Below are positions 14,382-24,288 of a stretch of DNA of 28,722 nt, one piece after another. The stretch is from a virus: positions 1 to 28,722 of IMG/VR virus record IMGVR_UViG_3300044568_002116; one strand, given 5' to 3'. A program made the translations under genes and the position numbers. A model generated the notes under the pieces. That model made no database searches and was not told the origin of the DNA. It saw only the letters and a program-made list of their open reading frames with translations. Position 1 is the stretch's first letter, and each line of letters opens with the position of its first letter.

Positions 14382-16220
14382 ATGGCTGAGAAAAAAATAT
14401 CATACACAACTAGAGATTTCCAAGGAATAAGAACTGAGTTAATTAACTTTACCCGTACTTATTATCCTGATTTAGTACAGAACTTTAACGACGCTGGTGT
14501 TTTCTCAGTAATGTTAGATTTAAATGCTGCCGTTACAGATAACCTACAATTTAATATTGATAGAAGTATTCAAGAAACGGTATTACAATTTGCACAACAA
14601 AAATCTTCAGTATATAATATCGCTAAGACTTACGGGTTAAAAATTCCGGGTCAAAGACCTTCGGTGGCATTAGTAGATTTCTCAATAACGGTTCCCGCAT
14701 TTGGTGATAGAGAAGATTTAAGATACTGTGGTATTCTAAGAAGAGGATCCCAAGTAAGTGGTGCTGGTCAACCATTTGAAACCGTTTATGATATTGATTT
14801 TGCTTCAGCAATAAATTCTGAAGGAACATTAAATAGATTAAAGATACCTAACTTTGATGCTAATGGTAAAATATTAAATTACAACATTGTAAAAAGAGAA
14901 GTTGTTGTAAACGGGTTTACAAAAGTATTCAAACGAGTTATTACACCAAATGATGTAAAACCATTCTTTGAATTATTCTTACCTGAAAAAAATGTTTTAG
15001 GTATAACAAGTGTCCTTTTAAAAGATGGGACTCAATTTAATACAATTCCAAATCCACAGGACTTTTTAGGGTTAAGCGATAGATGGTATGAAGTTAAGGC
15101 ACTTGCTGAAGACAGAGTATTCATTGAAGATCCAACTAAAGTTTCTGATCAACCTGGCACTAAGGTTGGTAAATATATTTTAACTAACACTAAATTTACA
15201 TCTGAGTATACACCTGAAGGTTATTTAAAAATGACATTTGGTGGTGGTAATGTTTCTGCTGAAGAACAACTTAGAGATTTTGCAAGATCAGGTAAAGGAT
15301 TTGATTTAAATAAATATTCTAACAATTTAGCTTTAGGTGCGGCTCTTAAGTCAAACTCAACATTGTTTATACAATATAGAGTTGGTGGTGGACAAGCAAC
15401 TAATTTAGGTGTTAATGTAATCAATCAAATTGGTACTGTTTCATTCTTTGTTAATGGTCCATCTGAAAGTATTAACAGATCTGTTATTAATACATTAAAA
15501 TGTAATAACGTTACTGCAGCGATTGGAGGGGCAAACGCACCAACACTTGAAGAAGTAAGAAATATGGTATCATATAACTTCTCAGCACAAAACAGAGCGG
15601 TTACAATAAATGACTACGAATCAATTATTAGAACAATGCCATCTCAGTTCGGAGCACCAGCAAAAGTTGCAATTACGGAAGAGAACAATATGATAAAGAT
15701 AAAGATGTTATCTTACGACACAAGTGGTAATTTAACTGATACGGTTTCTAATACATTAAAAAGTAATGTTGCAAACTACCTATCAAATTATAGAATGATT
15801 AACGACTACATTTCAATAGAAAGTGCAAACCCAATTGATTTGGCGGTTAATGTTGATGTTGTGTTAGACGCTAGTCAAAATCAAGGCGCGGTTGTATCTA
15901 AAATCATTGATATTATCACAACATACTTTAGTCCTACAACAAGACAATTAGGTCAAAATGTTGTGGTATCTGAATTAAGAAGATTAATCCAAGCGGAAAA
16001 TGGAATAATAAGTATTTCTGATATGGAATTTTTTAATAAAGTTGGTGGACAATACTCGTCAAATCAAACATCTCAAAAATATTCAGATCCGGCAACTAAA
16101 CAAATTCAATTAATTGCAGATACAATTTTTGCTGAACCTACTCAAATATATCAAATTAGATTTCCTAACAAAGATATCAATGTTAGGGTCATCAATTTAA
16201 GTACGGTTAATTTTTCCTAA
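14382..16220 (+). CDS. 6: Baseplate wedge protein gp6 (baseplate J-like)
   Basis: It is the main wedge scaffold that links neighbouring wedges into the baseplate ring. The N-terminal signature YTTRDFQGIRTEL (8-20) plus TRTYYPD (24-30) and DNLQFNID is characteristic of T4-type gp6. The rest shows the baseplate J-like core (NDYESIIRTMP, then a beta-rich C-terminus). At 612 residues it is close to T4 gp6 (660). It follows gp25 with a six-base gap, in T4 order. A 71-base gap with a TATTTAT element separates it from the next gene. Confidence 0.9.
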   Translation: MAEKKISYTTRDFQGIRTELINFTRTYYPDLVQNFNDAGVFSVMLDLNAAVTDNLQFNIDRSIQETVLQFAQQKSSVYNIAKTYGLKIPGQRPSVALVDFSITVPAFGDREDLRYCGILRRGSQVSGAGQPFETVYDIDFASAINSEGTLNRLKIPNFDANGKILNYNIVKREVVVNGFTKVFKRVITPNDVKPFFELFLPEKNVLGITSVLLKDGTQFNTIPNPQDFLGLSDRWYEVKALAEDRVFIEDPTKVSDQPGTKVGKYILTNTKFTSEYTPEGYLKMTFGGGNVSAEEQLRDFARSGKGFDLNKYSNNLALGAALKSNSTLFIQYRVGGGQATNLGVNVINQIGTVSFFVNGPSESINRSVINTLKCNNVTAAIGGANAPTLEEVRNMVSYNFSAQNRAVTINDYESIIRTMPSQFGAPAKVAITEENNMIKIKMLSYDTSGNLTDTVSNTLKSNVANYLSNYRMINDYISIESANPIDLAVNVDVVLDASQNQGAVVSKIIDIITTYFSPTTRQLGQNVVVSELRRLIQAENGIISISDMEFFNKVGGQYSSNQTSQKYSDPATKQIQLIADTIFAEPTQIYQIRFPNKDINVRVINLSTVNFS

Positions 16221-16270
16221 TAATTTATTTTTTTTTAATTAGAACTATTTTTTGAAAATAGGAAATAAAC

Positions 16271-16277
16271 TATTTAT
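16271..16277 (+). promoter_or_regulatory. TATTTAT element before the giant baseplate gene
   Basis: TATTTATC sits 14 bases before the ATG at 16292, in a 71-base gap that otherwise holds only AT-rich sequence and a weak AT hairpin at 16245-16261. Same heptamer as in the other gaps. Confidence 0.35.
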
Positions 16278-16291
16278 CAAAAAAGACTTTA

Positions 16292-19200
16292 ATGCCAAAA
16301 TCATATAGAATAAGGACTCAAGTAGGGGTTGACAAATACATCAATGTAAAATTAGACCAAGATTTTGATTTTTTAGAGATCCTATCTTTAAAAATAAATC
16401 AATCAGATCTTTATACAAAGGTGTGTTCTGACTATGGGGTTGTGGTTGGTAGAGTTCTTGTAAATGGTGGTTTTGGGTTACCAAACGCTAAAGTTTCTAT
16501 ATTCATACCTCTTGATCCTGAAGATGAATTAAATCCCATAATATCTGAATTATACCCATATAAAACATTATCAGATAATAATGAGTTAGGGTATAGATAC
16601 AATTTATTACCTCATGACCCATCATATAGTGTTCATGCCGCAACAGGGACATTTCCAAATAGGGAAGAAGTTTTAATAGATCAAACATATATTGAGGTTT
16701 ATGACAAATATTACAAATATACCGTAAAAACAAATGATAGTGGTGATTATATGATTTTTGGAGTCCCAATTGGGGCTCAAACCGTTTTTATGGATGTTGA
16801 TTTATCGGATATTGGATGTTTTTCATTAACACCACAAGATTTAATTAATGCGGGTCAAGCAACTCAAACACAAGTTAATGGATCAACATTTAAATCTTCA
16901 TCAAATTTAAGTGAATTACCACAGATAAAAACAGTAAATAAAAACGTTGATATATCACCTCTTTGGGGTCAAGAAGACATTTGTCAAATAGGTATTACAA
17001 GAGTTGATTTTGATTTAACTAATGAAGCAAACGTAACAATTAATCCTACCGCTATTTTTATTGGGTCTCTTATTTCTACAACTAATGAAGATTCACTTAA
17101 AACAAATTGTAAACCAAAAAATAATACAGGAAATTTATGTGAATTAATTGCAGGACCTGGACAAATATTATCTATAAGACAAACAATATATCCTGATAAA
17201 AATAATTTACCAATTCTTGAGCAATATAAATTTGAGCAAGATGGAAAAATTATAGATGGTGACGGATCATTTTTAGCAAATGTACCAATGAATTTGGATT
17301 ACATTATTACAAATGAATTTGGAGAACAAGTAATTTCAAATGACCCAACAAAAGGTATCCCAACAAAGGGAAAATATAGATTTAAATTTAAATGGAATAA
17401 TGAAGGTGGGATACAAAATGATTTTCAAAGAGCAAATTTTTTAGTTCCAAACATTAAAGAATATGGTTGGAATACGAGTGGTACAGACCCGTTTGATCCA
17501 ACCTCCGCAGTTTCGACAATATTTAATACAACTGCTGGTAATATTACAAGTGATCCCTTACCTCCATTTACTGAAGGTGGGTTACTATTTAATGGGAAGA
17601 CTAATTCCGACACTTTTACCGTTTATGTTAACGGACTACCATATTATGGTGATACTATGGTTATACCTGTTAATGTTGGTGATCTAATATCAATAGATTC
17701 AAATCCTGTTGATAATACACAACCACAACAATTTGACTTCACATTCTTTCCACAAGGTTATTTTGATTTATTAAGATCATATAGTTTTAGTTTAGATTGG
17801 GATGATTACGTTGATCCTATATCCGCAATCAATTGTGAGGATACATTCTATGAAATGAACTATAATAAAGTTTATACTACGGCAATGTTCCTTGATAGAT
17901 ACAAAAATGGGGTTGGAAGAGCAAAACATTTAGGGATTAAAGAAATTGATAACAGAAGTTGTAAATCAACGGTAAATACATTTCCATCTAACGACATTAT
18001 TAAAAATTTTGACGCCATATTTTTTATTTTTAATGTCTTTATGAGTATTTTGGCATACCCATTAATAGTATTATTATTTGTTGCTCACTTTATAGCATGG
18101 ATGTGGCCCGTATTAAAGTACATATTAATCGTTTTGGGAATATATTTCCTTTATGATGCAATATCGGAAATGATTGATTGGATTAACTCAACATTAGAGA
18201 ATTTTGCGTTTTCAGTTCCAGGTGGGCCTATAGTTAATATAGGTTTGATTTTAAGAATTGTGGCAAAGTTTGTATCGTTTATATTTAGAATAGGTTTATC
18301 AATAGCATTTATTGCTTTTACAGTAAAATACCTTCTTAAGATAAAAAATTTCCCAAGAATAGGTTTACCTATGATGTCTTATCCTGAATGTACAAGTTGT
18401 GATTGTGATTGTGGACCAGCAACTTTAGAGGATGATATTGATCAAAATACAGTTAATGACGCAATTACCTCAGCACAATCAAATACTAACCAACAACAAC
18501 TTGCTCAAAATAAAGGATTTTTAGCTCCGGTTAATATGCCAAGTGCATATGATGTTCAACATCCTAATGCCCAAAACAATCCTATTGAGGATCAAGAAGA
18601 CTCAAATGATGGTCCGTTTTCGGCGGGAGATTGTCTTCCTGGTGCAATAAGTGCGTGTATAAATTGTGATTTACCATCGTTAACTACTTCGGCAATGAAA
18701 CAAGATATTACTGCTCAGGTTGCTGCAAGAGGGATTGCCGACTACAATAGACTTTTTTCTGGTTATGATATATTATCATCATCTATAGACCCTAATGAGG
18801 TTAATAAAACAACAATATATAATCCTGAATTTGCGTTGTATCATGCACCACAACCATTTCTATTTGCGGCTTGGGATAATAGTGGTGAAGACCCAAGAAG
18901 TTGGGCGTTTCCTACAACCGCAACTTTTCCTCAAAAATTAAATGAATTTAACACAAGAGATAAATATTTTGATTCTTATGGTGGTGCAAATAGAATAAAA
19001 AGTTTTGTTAACCCATCTTTAAATGGTAATACTTTTTTTGAAGATCAAATAATAGTTCTTTTAGCTAATCCAGGAACTAAAGATCAAATGCAAGTTGGTA
19101 AACCAATTAGTTTTAATGACCCAACACAATCCAATGGAAATGTTAATATTACGGGAGCTACATTAAATCAATTAGGTAATAACTCAATTACGGGTACAAC

Positions 19201-21757
19201 AACAACAGGTCAAAAACCAATATCCGTTACTTATGCGAACCCTTCAAGTATTACTGATACGTTTGGAAATACAACATCTTTTATAATTACCCAAACACCA
19301 ATTTCAAACATTCCGTCATCAATTAGTGGTGATGAAGTTGTGGATCTTCAATACCCTACCGATGTGGAATATTATCAGATGATAACAGGTATGACCGTTT
19401 CTGAATTTCAGGAAATCTGTGGTAATAGTAGTAACTCTGGTACATTTCCTACAAGTTCATTTTTAAAACATAGAATCCAATTTATATATTGTTGTGAGGG
19501 TACTTATAATACTTATGATGCGGGACAAGCTTTAGATCAAATGACTAACTATGCTGATTTTGAAATTATAATTTTAAATAGGGGTGTTGATGTTCATACC
19601 GCAACACAAAAAATAAAATACGATTTATCAAGAATATTTGGTAAATCGTATGGTAATGTTATAACACCTGAGGGAGATTATTTTTTAAATGTCCCCATAC
19701 AACCAACAGGATTAAAACCTGCTAGTCATAACACCACAACAAACTCAACCACTAATCTTTATTTCCCATCATATAATTTTGATATAGGACCTGCGGATGG
19801 ATCTAACCCTAATTATACTGCTTTTACCTCAAACTATCCTTATTATTATTTATCTACGGATGATCTTAGTGTTGCCGATTACCAACCAGTTAGTGGATGG
19901 CAATTTATTGGATCTTCTTCATTAACTAATACTCCAAGAACGATATTACAATCAAGTAACTATACGATACCATCATTTATTATACCAGGATCTCCATATA
20001 CTAATTCTCCATACATTGGGGGTGGTACATTTTTAGGGAAAAAAAGTAATGCTGGTTACCTTAGTTGTGGTAGTGAAAGTCAAAATGCAAACACTCCTGA
20101 TGATGGAAAAGAAGCTAAGGGTCAATTAGGTGATGTACCATCAAACCAATTATCTGTGTTATATTCACCGGCATATTATAGATATACTACATTATCTGGT
20201 GTTAATTTTAATGATAAAACTAAAATGGTAATGAGAAGTGACCGATTACCAACATCTACAAAAACTGAAGATGGACTTCCCGCCTCAAAAACAGGTTATG
20301 CGGTACACCAAAATAATAATTTTACATTTTATACTTCCGATGGCACTCCAGGCACATCAGGGTCAGGTATGTCACTTGAGATATCGGGAGAACAATATGA
20401 TAGTCCAACACAAACTTTTGATTGTGATACTATGGTATCATTACAATGTTATCAGGGATCTGGTAATGATGTGTCTATTATACCTGCAGATCAATGTATT
20501 GTTCCAGAAGGTAGAGTTAAAAATGGGTGTTATTGTCTACTAAATAAAAAATATTTAGTTGAATATGGTGAAGATGTGACATTATTTTTAGAATGGAAAA
20601 CAAGATTTACAATTACCTTTGCCGCTTGTCGCGGTGTATTTGCTCAAACATTTCAAAACAATTGGATAAATGGAGTTTTATATATGTTCTCATTTAATAA
20701 AACCACAACATATGCGGCCTTGTCTACTATACCAACATATAATTTTTGTGATGATGTTATTGTTTTTAATGAATTAACTAATGGTTTTTATTATAGATCT
20801 TCACCATGGAAACAAAGTACACAAGAATTCATCGGGAAAAACAAACCTTTGGTTAATCCAAACTGGCCATCATCAATAGTTAATGAATATCCTGGATTAG
20901 GTTATAATGAAAAACAAATTCAATTTCCAACAACAATTGCTGATTTAGGACCTAGAGATGAGTTTATTACTGAGATATGTAATAGTTCAAATTTTAATGG
21001 TTATATGGTTGATCAAGTTAAATCTACTTCTTATCAAGACACATCAGATATAATCCAAATTGGATTTTTATCTAGATTGTTAAATGATACATTTAGACAA
21101 TCAATCTTACCTATTGCGGTAGGTGGTGGTAGTACCGAAGGTAAGGGTATTATCCAATTCTTTAATAGCGCTAGAGAGGCGGATAGAATAGATGGTGATT
21201 TTGCTCAAGCATTATCAATAAATTCTGAATGGAAAATTAACCCATTTATTTTTGAAAATTACCCTAATCCAAGCTCAATATATTTTGGTAATGATAACTC
21301 AGTGCCACCAAGACCTGTATTTGGAATATTCTTTGAAACCCCAACTGATGAATATAAATATAGAAGAAGGTTTACTCCTGGTATTGAAACATATAGTCAA
21401 TCACCATTAATACAAGATTACTATGGTTTTCCAAAAACACAAGATGTTCCTCATTATAAATGGATGATAAATCCATCACCAAATATATTTGGGTCTGAAA
21501 ATAATAATTGGAATACGTTTTCACCTTTCTTCCATAAAGGGTATCAAAATTTAGATTTTAATATTGACCCATATTTTGGATCTTCAACCACTAAATTAGG
21601 TATCATAACTAATTTTGATAATGGTCAACCATTACCAACACCACAAGTCACAAATAAAGTTTTAGTTGGAGCTCCATTCCATTTTTATTTTGGGTTAAAT
21701 AATGGTAAAACTGCAATTGATAAGTTTGTTAAATTATACGTAAATACCGAAGGATAA
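16292..21757 (+). CDS. Giant baseplate-region protein with internal membrane-spanning block (1821 aa)
   Basis: I do not recognise a named family for the whole protein. The N-terminus (about 48-170) looks like a carboxypeptidase-regulatory/transthyretin-type beta domain: VVVGRVLVNGGFGLPNAKVSI, then later TNDSGDYMIFGVPIGAQTV. Residues 576-600, 604-626 and about 645-683 are long hydrophobic stretches (for example SILAYPLIVLLFVAHFIAWM), i.e. three or four potential membrane helices. Next comes a cysteine cluster CTSCDCDC (700-707). A Gln/Asn-rich hydrophilic spacer and another Cys group (CLPGAISACINCD) follow, then ~1000 residues of Asn/Thr/Ser-rich beta-type sequence. It occupies the position of gp7 in T4 (after 25 and 6), and T4 gp7 is also very large (about 1030), but T4 baseplate proteins have no membrane block. 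Role inferred as peripheral baseplate and possibly cell-envelope contact. Confidence 0.75.
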   Translation: MPKSYRIRTQVGVDKYINVKLDQDFDFLEILSLKINQSDLYTKVCSDYGVVVGRVLVNGGFGLPNAKVSIFIPLDPEDELNPIISELYPYKTLSDNNELGYRYNLLPHDPSYSVHAATGTFPNREEVLIDQTYIEVYDKYYKYTVKTNDSGDYMIFGVPIGAQTVFMDVDLSDIGCFSLTPQDLINAGQATQTQVNGSTFKSSSNLSELPQIKTVNKNVDISPLWGQEDICQIGITRVDFDLTNEANVTINPTAIFIGSLISTTNEDSLKTNCKPKNNTGNLCELIAGPGQILSIRQTIYPDKNNLPILEQYKFEQDGKIIDGDGSFLANVPMNLDYIITNEFGEQVISNDPTKGIPTKGKYRFKFKWNNEGGIQNDFQRANFLVPNIKEYGWNTSGTDPFDPTSAVSTIFNTTAGNITSDPLPPFTEGGLLFNGKTNSDTFTVYVNGLPYYGDTMVIPVNVGDLISIDSNPVDNTQPQQFDFTFFPQGYFDLLRSYSFSLDWDDYVDPISAINCEDTFYEMNYNKVYTTAMFLDRYKNGVGRAKHLGIKEIDNRSCKSTVNTFPSNDIIKNFDAIFFIFNVFMSILAYPLIVLLFVAHFIAWMWPVLKYILIVLGIYFLYDAISEMIDWINSTLENFAFSVPGGPIVNIGLILRIVAKFVSFIFRIGLSIAFIAFTVKYLLKIKNFPRIGLPMMSYPECTSCDCDCGPATLEDDIDQNTVNDAITSAQSNTNQQQLAQNKGFLAPVNMPSAYDVQHPNAQNNPIEDQEDSNDGPFSAGDCLPGAISACINCDLPSLTTSAMKQDITAQVAARGIADYNRLFSGYDILSSSIDPNEVNKTTIYNPEFALYHAPQPFLFAAWDNSGEDPRSWAFPTTATFPQKLNEFNTRDKYFDSYGGANRIKSFVNPSLNGNTFFEDQIIVLLANPGTKDQMQVGKPISFNDPTQSNGNVNITGATLNQLGNNSITGTTTTGQKPISVTYANPSSITDTFGNTTSFIITQTPISNIPSSISGDEVVDLQYPTDVEYYQMITGMTVSEFQEICGNSSNSGTFPTSSFLKHRIQFIYCCEGTYNTYDAGQALDQMTNYADFEIIILNRGVDVHTATQKIKYDLSRIFGKSYGNVITPEGDYFLNVPIQPTGLKPASHNTTTNSTTNLYFPSYNFDIGPADGSNPNYTAFTSNYPYYYLSTDDLSVADYQPVSGWQFIGSSSLTNTPRTILQSSNYTIPSFIIPGSPYTNSPYIGGGTFLGKKSNAGYLSCGSESQNANTPDDGKEAKGQLGDVPSNQLSVLYSPAYYRYTTLSGVNFNDKTKMVMRSDRLPTSTKTEDGLPASKTGYAVHQNNNFTFYTSDGTPGTSGSGMSLEISGEQYDSPTQTFDCDTMVSLQCYQGSGNDVSIIPADQCIVPEGRVKNGCYCLLNKKYLVEYGEDVTLFLEWKTRFTITFAACRGVFAQTFQNNWINGVLYMFSFNKTTTYAALSTIPTYNFCDDVIVFNELTNGFYYRSSPWKQSTQEFIGKNKPLVNPNWPSSIVNEYPGLGYNEKQIQFPTTIADLGPRDEFITEICNSSNFNGYMVDQVKSTSYQDTSDIIQIGFLSRLLNDTFRQSILPIAVGGGSTEGKGIIQFFNSAREADRIDGDFAQALSINSEWKINPFIFENYPNPSSIYFGNDNSVPPRPVFGIFFETPTDEYKYRRRFTPGIETYSQSPLIQDYYGFPKTQDVPHYKWMINPSPNIFGSENNNWNTFSPFFHKGYQNLDFNIDPYFGSSTTKLGIITNFDNGQPLPTPQVTNKVLVGAPFHFYFGLNNGKTAIDKFVKLYVNTEG

Positions 21758-21758
21758 A

Positions 21759-23492
21759 ATGATAGACAACCCAACAAATATTGTATTAGGTAGTTTAAGA
21801 TATAAAGGATCAAGTAATACCAATCTTTTTATTGATCTTCCATTGGAACAAACTGAAAAAGAAATAGTTGAATTTGATAGAAACGTTGATTTAAGTTTAC
21901 AACAGGTTTTTGATGATGAAAGACAATCATCAACAATTTTTAGACCTGTAACTAAATACACTTTTATATTTAAAAATGAATATACTGGATCAACAACCTA
22001 TGTTCCATATAGAGATAATTTGTATTACACAAATGCGCTTAATAACGCAATATCTTACGCCACAAATCCTAACACCCCTTGGGAAGGTTACCCCCAATAT
22101 TCTGAATTTGATTTTATTAGAGTTGATAATAATGTGGTAGGATATACTCAACCACCAAATAACCATGTAACATTTATAAATAAAAGTGCCTCAACTTATA
22201 ATTGGACTCATTATATGAGTTATGCGTATGGTAACGATTATACAAAACCATTATTTGCAATTGATAGTGAAACTACCGCATCTTGGTTTTGGGCGGCATC
22301 TGATGGAATACCATTTACAATAACATCAGGTAGTGATGACAATGCTAATTATATTACATTTAAATGTCCTATGAAACATGGGTTATTAACAGGAGAATTT
22401 GTTGAATTGCCATTTAATTATAATGGTGAAACTATTTTTCAAGTTAATGGACTTGGTGATGATGGGTTTGGTAGTGAAGAATATATTTTTAAAATTTATA
22501 ATGTTGGTTTTACTGGTACCACGTTCCAAAATGGAACCTCAAGCACATTTAAACGTATAATTAATAAAAGTAATAGTGGGGAAACAATGTCAGAATATTA
22601 TGTTAGAAAACATAAAATTTTAACTAATTCAGAATGTGCTTTATTAATAAAGGCGGGATTTGAACAAAATATATTTGAATCAAAATCAAAATTTGAAAAA
22701 GATGTTATAACCCCAAATAATACAAATAGGACTTCAGTAAAAGAAGGTAATCAATCATATACTTTATCATTTAATTGTGATATTGATATTAAACCACTAC
22801 GTGATAATCAAAATAGACCTATATCTGAATTGTATTTCACTACATTATGGAAAGGTTATTTTGGATGGACTAAAGGTATGAAACAAGGGTGGGAGTTTAA
22901 TCAACCATTAGATAATAGTTTACCAAATTCTTGGTGGGATCAAGGTAATTTTCTTTCAAATACAAACATAACTCAAGGACAATATGATTCAAATACATTC
23001 CCACCTGTTGGCCCGTTTTATTATAATGAAGATTTAGTGACGGGAGATACAATTGATGGGGATTTTTGTGAATGGAATGATTACGAACAAACGGAGAGAG
23101 TAATTTCAAAATATAATCATAAGATAATTTTTAATAATTTAAAATTTAATATTGAAACTGACGCTCAACCATCTAATCAATTTGGGTATTATTATTACCC
23201 CCATAGTCCAATTGTTATAAGTGAATATTCCGACTATATTGAAGAGGCCGACTCTAATTTAATATTAGATATTCCTGATTATGCATTTTATTCTAATTTA
23301 TCAAATAGTTTCAGATGGAGAGACTTATATACTTATGGTTATATAGATAGTAATGGTATTGGTGTTAACTATCCATTTATGAATGGTAAACATTATCCAT
23401 ATGTTAATAGTATTTTTAGATTAACACCAGAAGGAATGGGAGTACAAAACATAAACGTTATTGCAGAACCTATAGTTGATGAGTGTGAATAA
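21759..23492 (+). CDS. Baseplate-region virion protein of unknown function (577 aa)
   Basis: I do not recognise a family. It starts with ATG one base after the giant protein's stop, so expression is coupled. It is aromatic- and Asn-rich with alternating hydrophobicity, like beta-sandwich tail proteins; there is no signal peptide, membrane segment or catalytic motif. The middle (about 285-370) has a more conserved look: RKHKILTNSECALLIKAGF, then SFNCDIDIKPL and GYFGWTKGM. By position it would be the counterpart of T4 gp8, but I see no gp8 similarity. Its 3' end overlaps the next gene by 14 bases. Confidence 0.75.
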   Translation: MIDNPTNIVLGSLRYKGSSNTNLFIDLPLEQTEKEIVEFDRNVDLSLQQVFDDERQSSTIFRPVTKYTFIFKNEYTGSTTYVPYRDNLYYTNALNNAISYATNPNTPWEGYPQYSEFDFIRVDNNVVGYTQPPNNHVTFINKSASTYNWTHYMSYAYGNDYTKPLFAIDSETTASWFWAASDGIPFTITSGSDDNANYITFKCPMKHGLLTGEFVELPFNYNGETIFQVNGLGDDGFGSEEYIFKIYNVGFTGTTFQNGTSSTFKRIINKSNSGETMSEYYVRKHKILTNSECALLIKAGFEQNIFESKSKFEKDVITPNNTNRTSVKEGNQSYTLSFNCDIDIKPLRDNQNRPISELYFTTLWKGYFGWTKGMKQGWEFNQPLDNSLPNSWWDQGNFLSNTNITQGQYDSNTFPPVGPFYYNEDLVTGDTIDGDFCEWNDYEQTERVISKYNHKIIFNNLKFNIETDAQPSNQFGYYYYPHSPIVISEYSDYIEEADSNLILDIPDYAFYSNLSNSFRWRDLYTYGYIDSNGIGVNYPFMNGKHYPYVNSIFRLTPEGMGVQNINVIAEPIVDECE

Positions 23493-24288
23493 AATTAAAA
23501 TAATAAGACCAACCACAGATAATTATGTGGATATTCCCATTGAAATGAAATGGGATTTTGCGGGTCATGATGATAGTATTTCGGAATACCAAAAAGAGAT
23601 GGTTAAGGAAATTATTGGGTCACCAAATGACTTTGAGATTAGTCGTTTTTCACATAATTCTGATATTGATGGTAACACAGATATAAATTATGAATTTTAT
23701 TTTTATGATAATGTATCACCAATAACTGCAACTACAGTTAATCAAACAAATTGGGGAATATCTTATATAAATGAAGGTTTTACAAATGAGGAGGTATACT
23801 ATTATGGTAAACCTTTTACTAAATCATTTTTTAAATTGGATTTTTATGATACAACAGATGAAAAAACCCAACAAATTTATTTCACAATAATATTACCTGT
23901 ACAACAAGGTGAATTTATGGGCGTAAATTTAAATGTATTATTACCAAACGTAGATATTAGAAAACCTAAATTCAAATTGGATTATATTGGAGATAAAGAA
24001 GGGTTTTTTATTTATTGGTTAAGGGAAAGAAACTTTTACGATATAAATAAATTTTATATGTCATCTAAATTTTTTGATGCAAAATTAGGTGTGTATGTTG
24101 TAATGACTAATACGCCACAACCATTAATAACCCCAAATAAGTTTAATTTTTTACCCCAAGACTATTTTTATTACAAAGTAAACTTAGATTATAATAACAA
24201 GACATATGAAGTGTCATCTACCTCAACAACATTAAGAGTTGGTGAGGCATCGACACCAATAAAATGGTATGAATACGTAAACCCATAA
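23479..24288 (+). CDS. Baseplate-region virion protein of unknown function (269 aa)
   Basis: I chose the ATG at 23479; a TTG immediately upstream is in frame but a poorer start. The start lies inside the end of the preceding gene, so translation is coupled. The protein is beta-rich, with a central segment QQIYFTIILPVQQGEFMGVN and a C-terminus resembling a fibronectin/Ig-like strand pattern (YYKVNLDYNNKTYEVSSTS). No enzymatic motif or membrane helix. Likely a small structural component; function unknown. Confidence 0.75.
   Translation: MSVNKIKIIRPTTDNYVDIPIEMKWDFAGHDDSISEYQKEMVKEIIGSPNDFEISRFSHNSDIDGNTDINYEFYFYDNVSPITATTVNQTNWGISYINEGFTNEEVYYYGKPFTKSFFKLDFYDTTDEKTQQIYFTIILPVQQGEFMGVNLNVLLPNVDIRKPKFKLDYIGDKEGFFIYWLRERNFYDINKFYMSSKFFDAKLGVYVVMTNTPQPLITPNKFNFLPQDYFYYKVNLDYNNKTYEVSSTSTTLRVGEASTPIKWYEYVNP

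Noticed and set aside
16245-16261. CTATTTT/AAAATAG hairpin before the giant gene
   Set aside because: The seven-base AT-only stem with a three-base loop has no following T run, so it is not a convincing terminator.
23476-23478. TTG start one codon before the ATG of the 269-aa gene
   Set aside because: An ATG follows immediately and is the more likely initiation codon.
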